The notes beneath the pieces were generated by a model. That model was not told where the DNA came from. It made no database searches and saw only the letters and a list, made by a program, of their open reading frames with translations. A stretch of DNA of 64,000 bases from Moringa oleifera (Eukaryota > Streptophyta > Magnoliopsida > Brassicales > Moringaceae): assembly GCA_021397835.1 (NCBI GenBank), contig JAJFZO010000575.1, positions 4,928,065 to 4,992,064 of the forward strand. Reading direction: 5' to 3'. Both the position numbers and the translations under genes were made by a program. Shown here piece by piece: positions 36,080-48,262 of the stretch. Position 1 is the stretch's first letter, and each line of letters begins with the position of its first letter.

Positions 36080-39000
36080 TTAAGTACGAGCAAAACGTAC
36101 AAGTATACGCCTCTGGATGGGACTTCTACATGAGGGACAATCCTTCATCCCCTGCTTCTCATGCAGCTCATTACAAGTTGTGCAAACCACCTGATGAGCA
36201 CATGGGAGGAAAACCACTGACATCTCCTCAGAAAGGCACATCACACACTCCCGTTCCCGTTTTACACCTCCTGTCCCACCAAAGTTGTGCAGATCTGCCA
36301 CCATTTCTGAGACAAAAGGGGTGCAGGATTCCTTGAGACCCATGCCATTTTTTATGTCTGTAAGTTTGCCAGCATAGCTTCCATCGATGCCCCTGCGAAG
36401 AGCAGCAATCTTTGAGGAGTCAGTCTTCAGTCTTAATTGGGAGATTTCCTTCTCCAGCTTCTGGATGTCATCCTTGTACCTCTGCAGACTGGCTTCTGCT
36501 TTTGATTTCATCACATCCTCCTTGGATTTTGCTGAAGCCTCAATTTGCTCTCTTTCTTTTCTCATTGAACTTGCCTGTGTTAGTAGTTCTTGTTTTGCCT
36601 TCTCTTCCTGTACCCATCTTGCCTGTGATGTTTTTCCATTTCAATCAGATAGGACCCAGCAATACAAAACATTATCACTACAGCAACTACTGGGACTAGT
36701 ACAGGCACCTTGTTGAAACCAGCATGTACTATACCTTCAAAGCTATTAAACTACAGTTTAACATACACAGATGACATGTATCTCCACCAACCCAGAACTA
36801 TTGCTATGCTTCCATGCTTCTGTCACATGATTCAAAGTTCAGCATTTAAATTGATTTTCGATCAGCCAAAAGGAAAAAACATTACGAACTCATCAGCAAT
36901 GAGTAGAAGTTATAAAATTCCTATGAGAAGTTTGGGAACAAACAGAAAAACCACTGCATGCATATGTCAACATGTGTGGTAAAATTCTCGTGTTAAGTTT
37001 GAATGCAAACAGTAACAACATTGTGTTTGTGTAGGCCCATGTAAATTATGTGGATAGAGACATAAAAATCAAGAGGTAAAGATCAGCCACTGAAGAAAGG
37101 TTAGTTGAATAAATTGAGAGTAAATGAGCTGCCAAATACTGAGACAGCCATGCAAATCTAGAGCCGATAGGCAAACAAACAGGTGCCATAGTCAGTAAAA
37201 TATTGCAACAGAACATTTAACATTCAATGAAAAGGAAGTCGTTAAATGCAATTACAAACACTACTAATATTGAGAAGGCATAGAATTAGCCTTGCATTGC
37301 ACCAGAATTTTGATAAGTTAGATAAACTTATATGACATTTAAATGAATATAAAAGGCATCTTAAAACAAACGGTCCCACAATATTTATACTCCTTCACAT
37401 CGCATCAGTTCTTTCTTGGGCACAGGCATGTATTCAAGATTCATTAGATGCATGAGCACCACATACACGCACACTTACCATATTAGTTTGGCTTCCTGTA
37501 GAAGTAGCTCAGTTTTGTCTTTTGTGCTTACATGATGTCTGACTAGAATACTAACTGCATGTAACATACAACAGATAGAGACATCGTAGCAAATAACTTT
37601 ACAGTTCAACCTGGAAACTCCTAATCCAGGTATCATCCTATAGTAGGACTTCTCACGCAACCCACATATAGATTTCATTTTTGGAGGAGTGCTACAACCA
37701 TTTTTGACCATCCAAAAGATGCAACAAGTCAACATGTGATAATAACTATCACATCAACAATCAGCAATCAGAAACCAAGACTGCCAACATCACATAATGG
37801 TTTGCCTTCCTCGCCCTGCCTACACAAATTTCATGTCTACTAGGATACTAATAGATATTTACCAACTAGATTGCTATTTCTGTCGAAGAAAAAGAAAGTG
37901 AAAAAAGAAAAAGTACAGCGGAATTTTTTAAAACATACCTCAAATTGCTCCTGCAGAACTTTGGCTTGCTCTAGTTCCTGTATCAGCTGTGCCACTTTTC
38001 GTTTTTCTGTCATGAGCTCTTCCAGGAACAAGGTTTTCTGCTTCTCCCATGATTGAAACTTCACCAATGTCTTCTTCTCCCTCTTTGATACCTCCTGACA
38101 GCTTGCAGCAGACTCTGCTGCACGTAATTTGGCAGCCTCCATCTCTTGCCTGAGTGCAGCATTCTCCACCTCAAGCCTACGGACAGCAGCATTAGCACGC
38201 TCTACCTGCCCACTAGCCTTACATAAAGCATTCTCCATCTCAGAAAGCTTCTTCATGGTGTTTTCCTCCAGTGCCTGCTTTTCTTTCTTGAGTCTTTCAG
38301 CTTCTTCTTTCTCTTGCCTTAGCATTTTGAGTTCAGCTTTATCTTTACTCAGCCTACGTGCAGCCTGCATAACCTTCTGATTGGCCCATTCAGTCCATTC
38401 TTGGAGCTGATTTTGCAGTTCCCGCACCCTGGGAACCAGTTTGAGAATCATCTCATCTTTCTTGTCCTGGGCCGTCCACTGCCCCAGGGACTTATCATAT
38501 GGTATTCCAGCAAAATTACAATTAGGTGCCTCAACATTAGAGTTTGAAGGCACTGCCACAGGGTTGCTTTTGGAAGTCAGTGAAAGAGAAAGTTCAGTGT
38601 CAGCGGTTGATAATGTTGGCGGGCTACTGACTGCAGGTAAAGTGGGTGGTGCATTGACTGGGGGCAATGCAGATGCTACATTGCTTTTGGGAAATGCTGA
38701 CATTGTATTACCACTTTCTAAGTTAAATGCTGCGGGGGATGGTTCAGGATTGGCAGAAAGATTCCGGTTTCCATTATCTTGAGATCCTTCAAGCCCCACC
38801 ACCTTACTCATCTTTAAGGAAGCATTCTTTATATTAACAGAAGCACAGTCTGACACAGATTTAAGTTTCTTGTCCAAGATTAAGCTGCCTAAACCACTCA
38901 GTTTCCCAGCTCTTGAAGACCCTTTGGATCCATATGTCCGGTAGTTTTTCTCAAGATGAAGTGACTTCTGCCGAAGTATGTATTCTCTCTTGGTGCTGCC

Positions 39001-40110
39001 AGAATGTGCTTTTCTACTACTAACGAACTTCTCTTCCGACACAGGAGACTGAGATGGTCCTGCAACAGAGAAAGTTTTATTCTCCACAGCATCAGATGTA
39101 GTATTTATGCCCTCTTTCTCTCCTGAGACTGGTCCACCAAGAACAAGAGCATTTTTAGATTTTGTTATGTTGGGAACTGTAAAAGTGGGTGTGGGTGCCT
39201 CAGGCTGAGAAGTATGAGAAAAAGAAATTGATGAAGCTGGTTTACAAGGATTTGGAAGGTCCAATTCACAATTTTTGGCTTCTGTTTTCAATTGGAATGG
39301 GGTGGAATTAGACGACCTCCCATTTGAGGCACCATCACTAAGAAAAGTGCTCAATGGATCACCATCCATTGCACAGGCATGCGATACATTCATGTCACAA
39401 ATTAACAAGCACCACATTGCATCTCCGGTGCTGAAGAAAGGCCTGACTTCCCGAAGAACACAAACCAGTTCAGCTAATATATACTTCTCCAACTGTTGCA
39501 AATCCTCAAAGTAGTGCTCCCTTGTGGGATTGACCTCTTGGCCACTTCTAAGAAATGCTAATGTGTTATCCACTATATTTGAAACAGCGTCTTTGCAACC
39601 ATAGCAAAGGCCAGACCTTAACACAGCCTTCATTGCAACGTCTTCTGTGTAACCACACGCAACAATCTTTTTTATTGCCCCCTTGAAAATTGCATCTAAA
39701 TTGCTTAAAACAAGTTCTTCTAACTGGCTTTCTGTGAGATCACTCCAATCAGCATCTTGAAACTCATCTGCCTCTAATTCATCTCTGGATCGGCTTGGCC
39801 CAACTTCTGATGAACCTACTGGACTACACAATCCCAGGTCAAGTTTCAACCCATCAGAATGATCTTGGCTAATACCACAGAGGTCACAGGCATTGCCTTG
39901 TCCATGACCTGGGGAGATCTCAAATTTCTCAGCTGAGAATTCATAGCTTGGGCACTCAGTTTGCAATGAAGGGACTATCTTGCTTGGATCACCTAAAGGG
40001 GGATCAGCCCGAAACTTCCTCTTATTCCTACTTCCTTTTTCTTGAACCGTCACCAAAGAAGACACTTGACTGCTACTACTAGTACTTCCTTTAGCAACCA
40101 TTGATGCCAT
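36080..40110 (-). CDS. RING-type E3 ubiquitin ligase, RF298/RF4-like (MIP1 family)
   Basis: A putative E3 ubiquitin ligase of the plant RF298/RF4/MND1-interacting family. Two coding exons: 37939-40110 (724 codons) and 36080-36622 (180 codons plus stop), 904 aa in all, somewhat longer than RF298 as I recall it. The N-terminus has a basic patch (SRNKRKFRADPPLGDP). A conserved helical region follows, from DWSDLTESQLEELV at about 120 to about 195, resembling a UBA-like fold (KKIVACGYTEDVAMKAVL). The centre (about 260-555) is Ser-rich and disordered. A long coiled coil covers about 570-800. The C-terminal RING is C3HC4: C850, C853, C865, H867, C871, C874, C886, C889. Such RINGs recruit E2 enzymes; substrates are unknown. 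Splice phase and frame agree across the 1316-nt intron. A leader intron probably precedes the ATG. Confidence 0.93.
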
Positions 40111-42590
40111 TTTTAATCTGCAAAAACAGTATCCATCAATGCAGGTCTCAAACCTTATGTATCATCTACTTATCCTTCTCAATGCACTGTATAATACAAA
40201 TCATCCATTTCATCAAAACCATATAGAGATGACAAAATCCAGAATTCCACATCAAAATGAACAACAATAAACCAGCTGACTTTATCCACTGATATCAAAA
40301 ACAAATAAAATTAATGAAGCAAACCTAATAATTTTTTCGATCAACAAAGACAAGAACACGCACCTTTATATCTCGGTATCAAAAAGAAAAAATAACAAAT
40401 GATGATAGAATTTCTGCATCAGAAAATACCCAATCAATCACAAAGAAAAAATACCCATAGCCCAAATTTCAGTAATCAATTCATCGTCAATATACCCATA
40501 TATCAAAACCACCAAATTTTTACACTATCTATATGAATTCAACAAAATCCAACATCTAAATGAACCCATTAGATCAAAAAGAGGAGCTCGAAGGCAAAAT
40601 TCCAGAAGTTAATAGACACTTATTAGATAAAAGGATCCACGACGGACGCACGAAATAATATCTGATTTATTGTCAGAATCGAATGATCGAAGCGTACCAG
40701 ATTCTGAGCTATTGTTCTAACAATCAGAGTTACGACCAATCTCAGAACATGAGAGAAACAGAAGAAATTATTTACTTGCTCCTTTTGGGGATTTTTTATG
40801 CTTTTATATGTTTTATATTTGCGTTAGACCACTGAGCGTCCCTCACTCTCTTCTATAGAAATTTTTGGGTGGAGGAAAATTTATTTATGTTTTATTTTTA
40901 TTTTGTTAACCCATCTTAGTAACCATGGTTAGATAATGTTTTTCTTTCCTGAGCTAACCATGGTCAATGAAAATTAGCCATACATTTCAAAGAAATTATT
41001 AGCTTCTTAAAATTATTATTTATAATATTTTTTTATTTTTAATCAAAAACAATAATTATAGAATATATAGCAAGATTAATGTGATATAATTATTTTTTTA
41101 ATAATTATTCATAAAAATATTTTCTCCTCTTTTTGGTATGTGTATAAATGCACATGACAATTGCATTTGCACAAAATCAAGAAAAATGAAAGATAAATGT
41201 TCAGCTTGCCTTCTGATTTTTTTTTTTAAAAAAAAAAGATAAGGCAACTTACCAAAAAAAAAAACATGGGTAATGCGTCATATTTTGGTAAATTCATAAA
41301 AAAATTAATTTTTATTTCCAACAAAATAAATGTTAGAGATATGGCTAATTAATGGTAAATTAGAAAAAAAATAAGCATTTTATTAAGAAATTAGATGGGG
41401 CATTAGTAAGGTCATGCTGTTTTAGATGGGTACTTAGGTAACAAGATATTTTGATAGAACTCATGAATATCAATAATTTATGTAAAATCAAGTAAGGAGT
41501 AAAAAGAAATCATCATGCTTGATATTATAATGCTAAATTACGTCATATAATTTTGATCTTTAAATTCTAATTAACTCATCAATTGGTTCAGAAAATGGAT
41601 ACTTAATTCAAGGAGTGTTAAAATCTATGTTTAGCTTTCATTTAACCTACAAAACTTAAGTAAATCAATTTAAATAACTTAATTTTCATAAAAGATAATT
41701 CATAAATTTTGGAACTAACATTTTTATGTGTTTTTAAAATTTTAGTTTGTAAATAATTAAAATTTTATTATTTATTTATCGTAAGAATTTATCAGTTAAC
41801 TTATTTATGATTCAGATATTATCGATTGATTTATTTTATTAAAATATAAAAAAATTATTTTTATATCAAAATAAAACTTTAATAATAATTTTGATAAAAT
41901 TTTATTAAACTATTTATTGATTTAAGCATTATAAGTATTAAACCATAATTTCCACGCTCTTTTCTCTCCTATTTGTACTTGCTCATCTATACTTTTACCA
42001 GGACATATGCTTTCTTAATTACTCATTTATTAAATAACAATATTATCAAATGTTAATAACTGGGACATAAATTAATAAAAATTTATATATTATTGTCAAT
42101 ATTAATTGTGAATATTAACAATAATGTTTATTAAATTTTAAAATATGTGTAAATAAATTCAATGAAAATGACATTGAAGATCTGGAGAATTTTATTTCTG
42201 TAATAAAAATTCTTTTTATAAACATTAATAATATTATTTGTAAATAAGCCCACCTAACAGCAAAAAGAACTCACAATGTGAAAGTTTTGAGGAGAGAGTT
42301 CGGTGGGGATTGGAAGAGCTGCCAAGGAGAGAACCAGCAAAGTGGAAAAGCCCTAACTTTCTTTTCTATCCTTGAATGGGAAGTATCAGTTTCAATTTTC
42401 ACGGAAAAGTAGCATAGAAATTAAAAATTTGGATGAGATGATGAATCAGTTGGTGTAAGACTTGCTGGGTCATGGCTGTTTTTATGAGTCGCTACTTGGC
42501 TACAAGGGTGGGGAGTCTTCTTTAGAACGCCGAAACAGTGACTAAAAAAGGAGGTTCAACCATTTGACAAGAAGGACCCACGACGGCAAA
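40111..42590. other. Divergent promoter region between the RF298-like and COA4-like genes
   Basis: On the minus strand an acceptor (ttttgcag|attaaaa) lies 9 nt before the RF298-like ATG and a donor (ctg|gtacgc) near 40697, so 40120-40697 is probably a 5'-UTR intron. The segment 40980-42250 is AT-rich without genes. The COA4-like promoter lies within about 42250-42590. No RNA gene or transposon was recognised. Confidence 0.55.
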
Positions 42591-43252
42591 ATGGACAAGC
42601 AACAGCCAAACCCAAGTAAGGAATCGCAGATTCCATCACTTCCACGGCCTCTTCACCAGAGCGACGCTGATGAAGAGGATGAGAACGTGAAGCAGCTCAA
42701 TGAATGCTCTTCTCTCTACTTGTCTTTGCAGGTAATTGAATCTCCCAATTGTAACGAAATGCACTTTCCTCTATAACTTTCGACCTAAAACCCTAAACCC
42801 TTAAATCAGGAAGCACCTTTTTTTTTTTTTTTTTTTTCTCCTTGATTTGCAGGACTGCCTTGTTAATAGCAACAGGAATTGGAGAGCTTGCCAGAAGGGT
42901 ATGCGTTTTACATTTTTTTTTTAACTCTTTTCTTCTACTTTTTTTTTTCGAGAAGGGAGAGAGGGGGGGGGGGGGGGAGAGAGGGAGAATCCTCTTGGGG
43001 CTTTCCATTGTGTTCCTCTTCGTTTCCGAATAACTTGGGAATACATTGTGTTCATGCTGCCTTAAAGTGTGAAAAATCCTTATGCAAGCACTTGGTGTTT
43101 ATTAAATTTTTACTTCTTGTTCATCAACATTATTACTTCTTCCATTGCGATTGATCGCCAGTTTTCACACATTCTATCTTATGTTATGTCCTTTAAAATG
43201 TTGAACAGAGGTTCAAGCGCTGAAAGCATGCAATGAGAGGAGGAAGAAATGA
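42591..43252 (+). CDS. Small twin-CX9C mitochondrial protein, COA4-like
   Basis: A 76-aa protein split over three short exons: 42591-42731, 42853-42898 and 43209-43252 (231 nt including the stop; all introns GT-AG). The first 35 residues are polar and acidic. The rest is a CHCH fold with C39-x9-C49 and C60-x9-C70. The first intron falls inside the first CX9C, two codons before C49. The sequence NWRACQKEVQALKAC aligns with the WR-x-CQ-x-x-VQAFK-x-C core of human COA4 (CHCHD8), a cytochrome c oxidase assembly factor. Twin-CX9C proteins are imported and oxidised by the Mia40/Erv1 relay in the mitochondrial intermembrane space. The first ATG after the presumed promoter is the start I chose. Because no exon exceeds 47 codons, simple ORF scans miss most of it. 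Identity as COA4 rather than another CHCH protein is likely, not certain. Confidence 0.87.
42788..42796 (+). promoter_or_regulatory. Telo-box in COA4-like intron 1
   Basis: aaaccctaa, embedded in aaaaccctaaaccctt, is the plant telo-box, common near the 5' ends of ribosomal and other growth-linked genes. It lies 57 bp downstream of exon 1. Confidence 0.45.
42818..42837. repeat. Poly-T tract in COA4-like intron 1
   Basis: Twenty consecutive T, shortly before the acceptor of exon 2 (42853). It could serve as the polypyrimidine tract and is prone to sequencing error. Confidence 0.95.
42963..42977. repeat. Poly-G tract in COA4-like intron 2
   Basis: Fifteen consecutive G in a purine-rich context, 65 bp after the exon 2 donor. 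Runs this long can form G-quadruplexes and are error-prone in sequencing. Confidence 0.95.
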
Positions 43253-45217
43253 TAAAGTGACTATATGTAAGATAAGAAATTGAACACTTATTATCAGGAG
43301 TTACCTTACCATTTATTTAGTTCTTATTGCATTGGGCAGACCCACATAAGACTATACTCTTGGATTGTTAATACTTCTATTTTGATGATTCTTCATCAGT
43401 TTTGAGTAATATGCGGTTGTTCTGAGCATTTATGCACACAGAAAAGCTATGTTACACATAGAAAAGCTATGTTATATGTGACTTTGATATACTTGACGTT
43501 CTGATACTCTTAGATAAATCATGTTTCTGCTTCTCTTGGTTTACGATTGTGATTGTGATTGTGCTTGCCGTATTCTATCTTCTCTGTTATTAATTCAGGG
43601 AACTTAGATATCTGAATTCACATCTATGTGCAAACTGATGATATAAGAGTATGCTTAATCAAAAGTGTTTTTGACATTTTGGCGTCTCAAGAAGAAAGGA
43701 TGTGTGGTGTGCGATCCTACACGCCCTTCTGTTGCCCTGTAGAATGTCATAAATGGAGGCTCTGGACTAGAGCAACACCTGTTTGAGTCAGAAGTTCCTT
43801 CATCTAGCTGCATCTCTAGTTGGATGTTAGGGTGAATTTACAGCAGATCATGAACTGCCAGCCTTCAGAGAGTTTCCACATCCCATGTAATTTTCAGAGT
43901 TGAAGTTCTCTTTTTCTTGTTGGACCATCTACTTGCTGAATGATATCAAGGATATATCCTCAAGTGATGGGAATTACTCCTGAGTTCTTTTCATGCCAGA
44001 AGTAGGTTGACGGATTCCAAACTGTCATCCATTTTTGGTCTGAACAGGTGACCTTGAATCTGGATTATAAGTAGTCATTTCTTGCAAAAGCACCTGTAGC
44101 CTAACAGGGTTTTTCATTGGGACCTCAGAAATCAGAAGAACAGGCACAATAGCCTTAGGCTTGTCATATTGGGTCTCGTATTGACTGTTAAAATTTTAAA
44201 CTTGATGGATGGTCTGAGGCCATTTTCAACCCCATACACTAAATTTAACATCAATTTAAATTAATGGTATAAATATTAATCAATGATTAATAATTTTTTT
44301 GTCTTCAATTTATTTACATCAAATTAGTGTTATAATATTATTTTAATAATATAAATAATAATTATCAATAAAAATATTTATAAATATTAATTAATTTATA
44401 AATATTTTTAAAATAATTAATATAATTTAAAATTTTAATTTATATATATATTTTTAAAAATTAATATTGTATAATAAATTATAATTTTTAATAATTTTTA
44501 AAATTAATAATTTATTAATTAAATTTTATAAAAATATTTTTACTGTAATTTTAATTTAATTATTTTTATGAGTTACTTATATTTTTACGATAATGTATAA
44601 TTTTTTGATAGAGTAATTTTAGATACATGATTCAAATTGATATTAAAATTTCATTATGTAATTGATACAAGATAAAATAAAATCACTAACACATTACAAT
44701 ATTTAGTTTTTTGAATTATTATGATGATTTCACAATTGTTCAATCAATGCATCACGAAATGTAAAATGAATCTTTTTATTTTTGATTTAAATTACTATGA
44801 TGATTTCATTATTGTGTTATCAATTGAAAGAAATTTTATTTTTGTCATGTTCATGCAAAAATTTAAACTATATCATAAATTATAAATTATTTTCAATTTT
44901 TATATATTTTTAAATAATAATTTTAATAATATATAATTTTATTATTAATTAAATAAATTATTATTAATAATAATTTAAATAAAATAAAATTATATATTGA
45001 ATATTAATCTTATTTTTAAAATCTTGTTGAGATATTCTTAATGATATAATTTTTTTAATAATATCACATATTTATTAAATTATTGATAAAAATATCTTTA
45101 ATTTAAAACTTTTTAAAAAATAATTTGTAAAAAAAATAATTTAAAATTACATCAATTTGATATAACTACATTACTGTACCAAATTGAGATGAATTTACTG
45201 TTTCCTGGGAGATGGGT

Positions 45218-45283
45218 TTCATCAATTTTTAACAGTAAAATGTCATTGGCTTCATCAATTTTTAACAGTAAAATGTCATTTTG
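45218..45283. repeat. Tandem duplication, 33-bp unit
   Basis: Two direct copies of a unit containing caatttttaacagtaaaatg are joined head to tail and are essentially identical, so the duplication is recent. Confidence 0.92.
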
Positions 45284-45350
45284 CCGTCTCCAAAGAAGAC
45301 GGCCTTATAGAATTCAAACCAGCCAGAGGGAGTTGGCAGAACTTTGGTTT

Positions 45351-45490
45351 CCTTTGGTGGGTCTAAACTCACACCTCCGGCACTCCGGCCTATGTTCCAG
45401 GTTATACTAAATAGCTTCTTCCTTTGTTGGGCCTACACTCACATCTCCAGCTGTTTGCCTTCTGTTCCAGGTTATCCTAAATGGCTTCTT
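45351..45490. repeat. Imperfect tandem duplication, about 70-bp unit
   Basis: Two adjacent units share the pattern cctttg-tggg-cta-actcaca-ctcc, then tgttccaggttat, ctaaat and ggcttctt or agcttctt. They are clearly diverged, so this duplication is older than the 33-bp one beside it. Confidence 0.8.
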
Positions 45491-45749
45491 CCAATGGTGC
45501 GAAGGATGGGAGGGTGACTTCAGAAACCATATAAGAAGAAATAAATCTAAAAGAGCAAAACGTTAATGGTTCCATATTTGCCAATACCAAATACTTAAGT
45601 TGGTTGATACAGGCCAAACCATCCAAGAGTACTCGCAAAATCATTTATGGCTTTATTACTCACTCATGTGAGCTTTATAGAATGCAAAAGCCTTATTAGT
45701 AAGTAATTGTACAATGAAAAGCAGCCATTCAGCCATGAACCTCGATGTT

Positions 45750-47460
45750 TCATAGTGAAGGTGAAGAGTTTGCAGGAACAAACTTGATTGAAACGCTGTT
45801 GACACAATGGCGCTCATCACTTGGAGTTTGGAATCCCTCTCCTTTAAAAACATGACCCAAGTGCCCCCCACAAGCAGTGCATGTAATTTCAGTTCTCCTC
45901 CCATCAGGATCAGGCTGAAAAGTTTTTCCACCCATTGTCATAATAACAACGTTCAAGAAAACTGAAAGGGAAATAAAAGAGAGAAACTCACAGAGCGTGT
46001 TATGGCTCCAGGAAATCCCTCGTAAAAGGCAGGCCAACCACATCCAGAGTTGAACTTTGTAGTTGACTTGTAAAGCGGTGTCCCACAACCAGCACAATTG
46101 TAAATTCCTTCAGCAAAAAACTTGTCATATTCACCAGAGCCTCGCATCCTGTAGATTATCCAAACTTCCAAGTTTGATCCCAGATTAAGCTCGTATAATA
46201 ACGGGATAAGATCAAATCCACATACCAAGAATAGGTTTAATGGTGACATAATAGAATTCCTTAACATCTATGAAACTGTTCCGTGCAGCACTTAACAGGA
46301 GGCTGATCAACCAATTGATCAACAAAGTCTTAGAACATCTGTAACTGAATAATTACATTGAGCTCTGGTTCTAAAAATACCTTGGGGCACAACTCAGACC
46401 AAAGAAAATCTGAGACAAACCATTGCTCATGCAGACAGACCAGCACCCCCTTTTTTTCAACATTAAGCTATTAATTTACTCAAATTCTCATGAAACAGAA
46501 CTCCTATAGATACAATATCTGTATGTTGTCATTAAGACCTGCTTGGATATCGCGCACACACCTGTATAGATTCGGTAACACTCACTTTTTGGGACAATGA
46601 GAAAAAAGGCTAATTCAAACTTACAGGCAGCTCTCTCTCTGCATCTCTCTCTTGTGCCTCCCTCCCCAGATCTTATTTAGAATGATTACAAACACTATCA
46701 ATCTCAATTTGTCCAAAACACAAGAAACAGGATGAACTACTGCCTGCTCAACACTTAGCATAGAGATAAAATTCTGTCATGCCCACAGTTGCCTCGTGCA
46801 AATGCATACTCTACTTAGTTATAGCAGCTGCATTATTAAGCAAGTAATTAGATAAAGATTACCAACATGAATACCGGTCCAAACTGATGATGATTGCAGA
46901 AAGGGCTGAGAGACCAATTGTTGGAGGGGATAAGTGCATCACAAATCATAAGACAGGCTACAGAATTACACTGATCAAATTTCAGACACACGAACAGGTA
47001 GAGAGAGGGGAAGAGAAAAAAAAAATCTTTAATAGAAATGAACAGACAATAGTGTTGGAGATTCATCACTGCCGTCTTAAAGAAAACAGTTAAGACTGTA
47101 CAGAGAAATCAACTTAATCATGCATAAATCACATATACAAGCTTACTTTCCAACCGCTTAGAACTTCAAAACAATAACCCATCAAAAAACAGGATAATCA
47201 AACTGAAAGTAAAACAAAGAAAAAAATTAATCTCTGAATTAAAACAAAAGAAACAAAAAAAAATGCAGTCAAAAGGAACTAAACTGAAGCAAAGATCAAC
47301 AATCAATAAGACCAAAGTGAAGTGAAAATGTAGGAAATTCAAAGAGGGAGAAGACGTGGGTTTACTCTGTTCCTTTCTCCCGTAAAATCCGAAACTGTTC
47401 GGGGGATAGAATAGCTCGCCATTCTTCCTCTGTTTTTCCGACGTTATTTGCTGCAGCCAT
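45750..47460 (-). CDS. Methionine-R-sulfoxide reductase B, cytosolic type
   Basis: Reduces methionine-R-sulfoxide in proteins back to methionine, with electrons from thioredoxin or glutaredoxin. Three exons: 47366-47460, 45992-46148 and 45750-45914 (417 nt, 138 aa). There is no targeting extension before the conserved [15 protein letters not shown], which indicates the cytosolic MSRB group. Zinc is held by C50, C53, C96 and C99 (two CxxC pairs). The catalytic cysteine is C121 in [14 protein letters not shown]68 in NSGCGWPAF is the likely resolving cysteine. Other family blocks present are [10 protein letters not shown] and [10 protein letters not shown]. Intron 1 is long (1217 nt). The gene is head to head with SAC3B, start codons 638 bp apart, so a shared promoter region is likely. 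I see no sign of inactivation. Confidence 0.95.
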
Positions 47461-48098
47461 GGCCACAGGTTTGCCACTGCACTAACCTGTTCCCACTGAC
47501 TAGTTTTTATGGGAAAGTGAGATGCTTTAGCTTTAAATGTAGATTTTGGTAGAAAGATGAAGGGGGACGGAAAATGGGAAAAAGGGCACGAAGCTTGACA
47601 TTATCGCAAGCTGTAAGTCGGGAAGTATGGGGCCTTTAGGTTGGGCTTGATGTCAAGTAATGGATTCCTCCAAGGTCCATAAGCCGCAAAAAGTTAGGAA
47701 AATTACTAATGTTAGGGTGTTGATAGTAAAATGAAAAAGTAGCAAACGCAGAAAAAGAGCAGAAAGTACACAAAAATGAAAAACAGTAAAAAAAAAGGAG
47801 AGAAGATGAAACGTCAACGTTTAATGTTCTTCCATTTTCGATTGGGGAAAGGCTCAAGTTCTGGCCAAGGCTGTCTGTCTCTCTCTGCTTGTCTCGCCTG
47901 ATTCAAAACTCCGACTGATGAAGGAGTGAGCTGCAAAAACTGAGAAAGGCAACAAGTAATGCCTTAAAAGAAGAAAGAAGCAAAAGAAGAGGATGAGAAT
48001 CCTGTTTTTTCCTGTCTCGTATGTTTGCCTATAGAGTTATTGTATATTTAGGAGTGCGTTGTTAAGAAGAAGAAGAGCAGCAATAAGGAAGAAGAGGG
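47461..48098. promoter_or_regulatory. Bidirectional promoter between MSRB and SAC3B
   Basis: The two start codons face away from each other across 638 bp, which must hold both leaders and promoters. I see no clear TATA box on either side. Purine-rich sequence at 47950-48100 is the presumed SAC3B leader. Confidence 0.55.
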
Positions 48099-48212
48099 AT
48101 GGCTTTCTCGGGATTTGGGAAGGACTCAGGGCCTAACTCGGCATCAGCACTGGCTTCCACACCTTTTGGTCATTTCCCTCGCCCTCCTTCGCCTTCTCCA
48201 TCTACCAGGCAC

Positions 48213-48262
<50 letters not shown>

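Larger units (their letters stand above)
43253..45749. other. Intergenic between convergent COA4-like and MSRB genes
   Basis: The segment 43253-44220 has ordinary composition and no recognisable gene; part is COA4-like 3' UTR. The segment 44220-45180 is extremely AT-rich. The segment 45180-45500 holds two sets of tandem duplications, and the remainder is the MSRB 3' flank. No transposon ends or RNA genes were seen. Confidence 0.55.
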
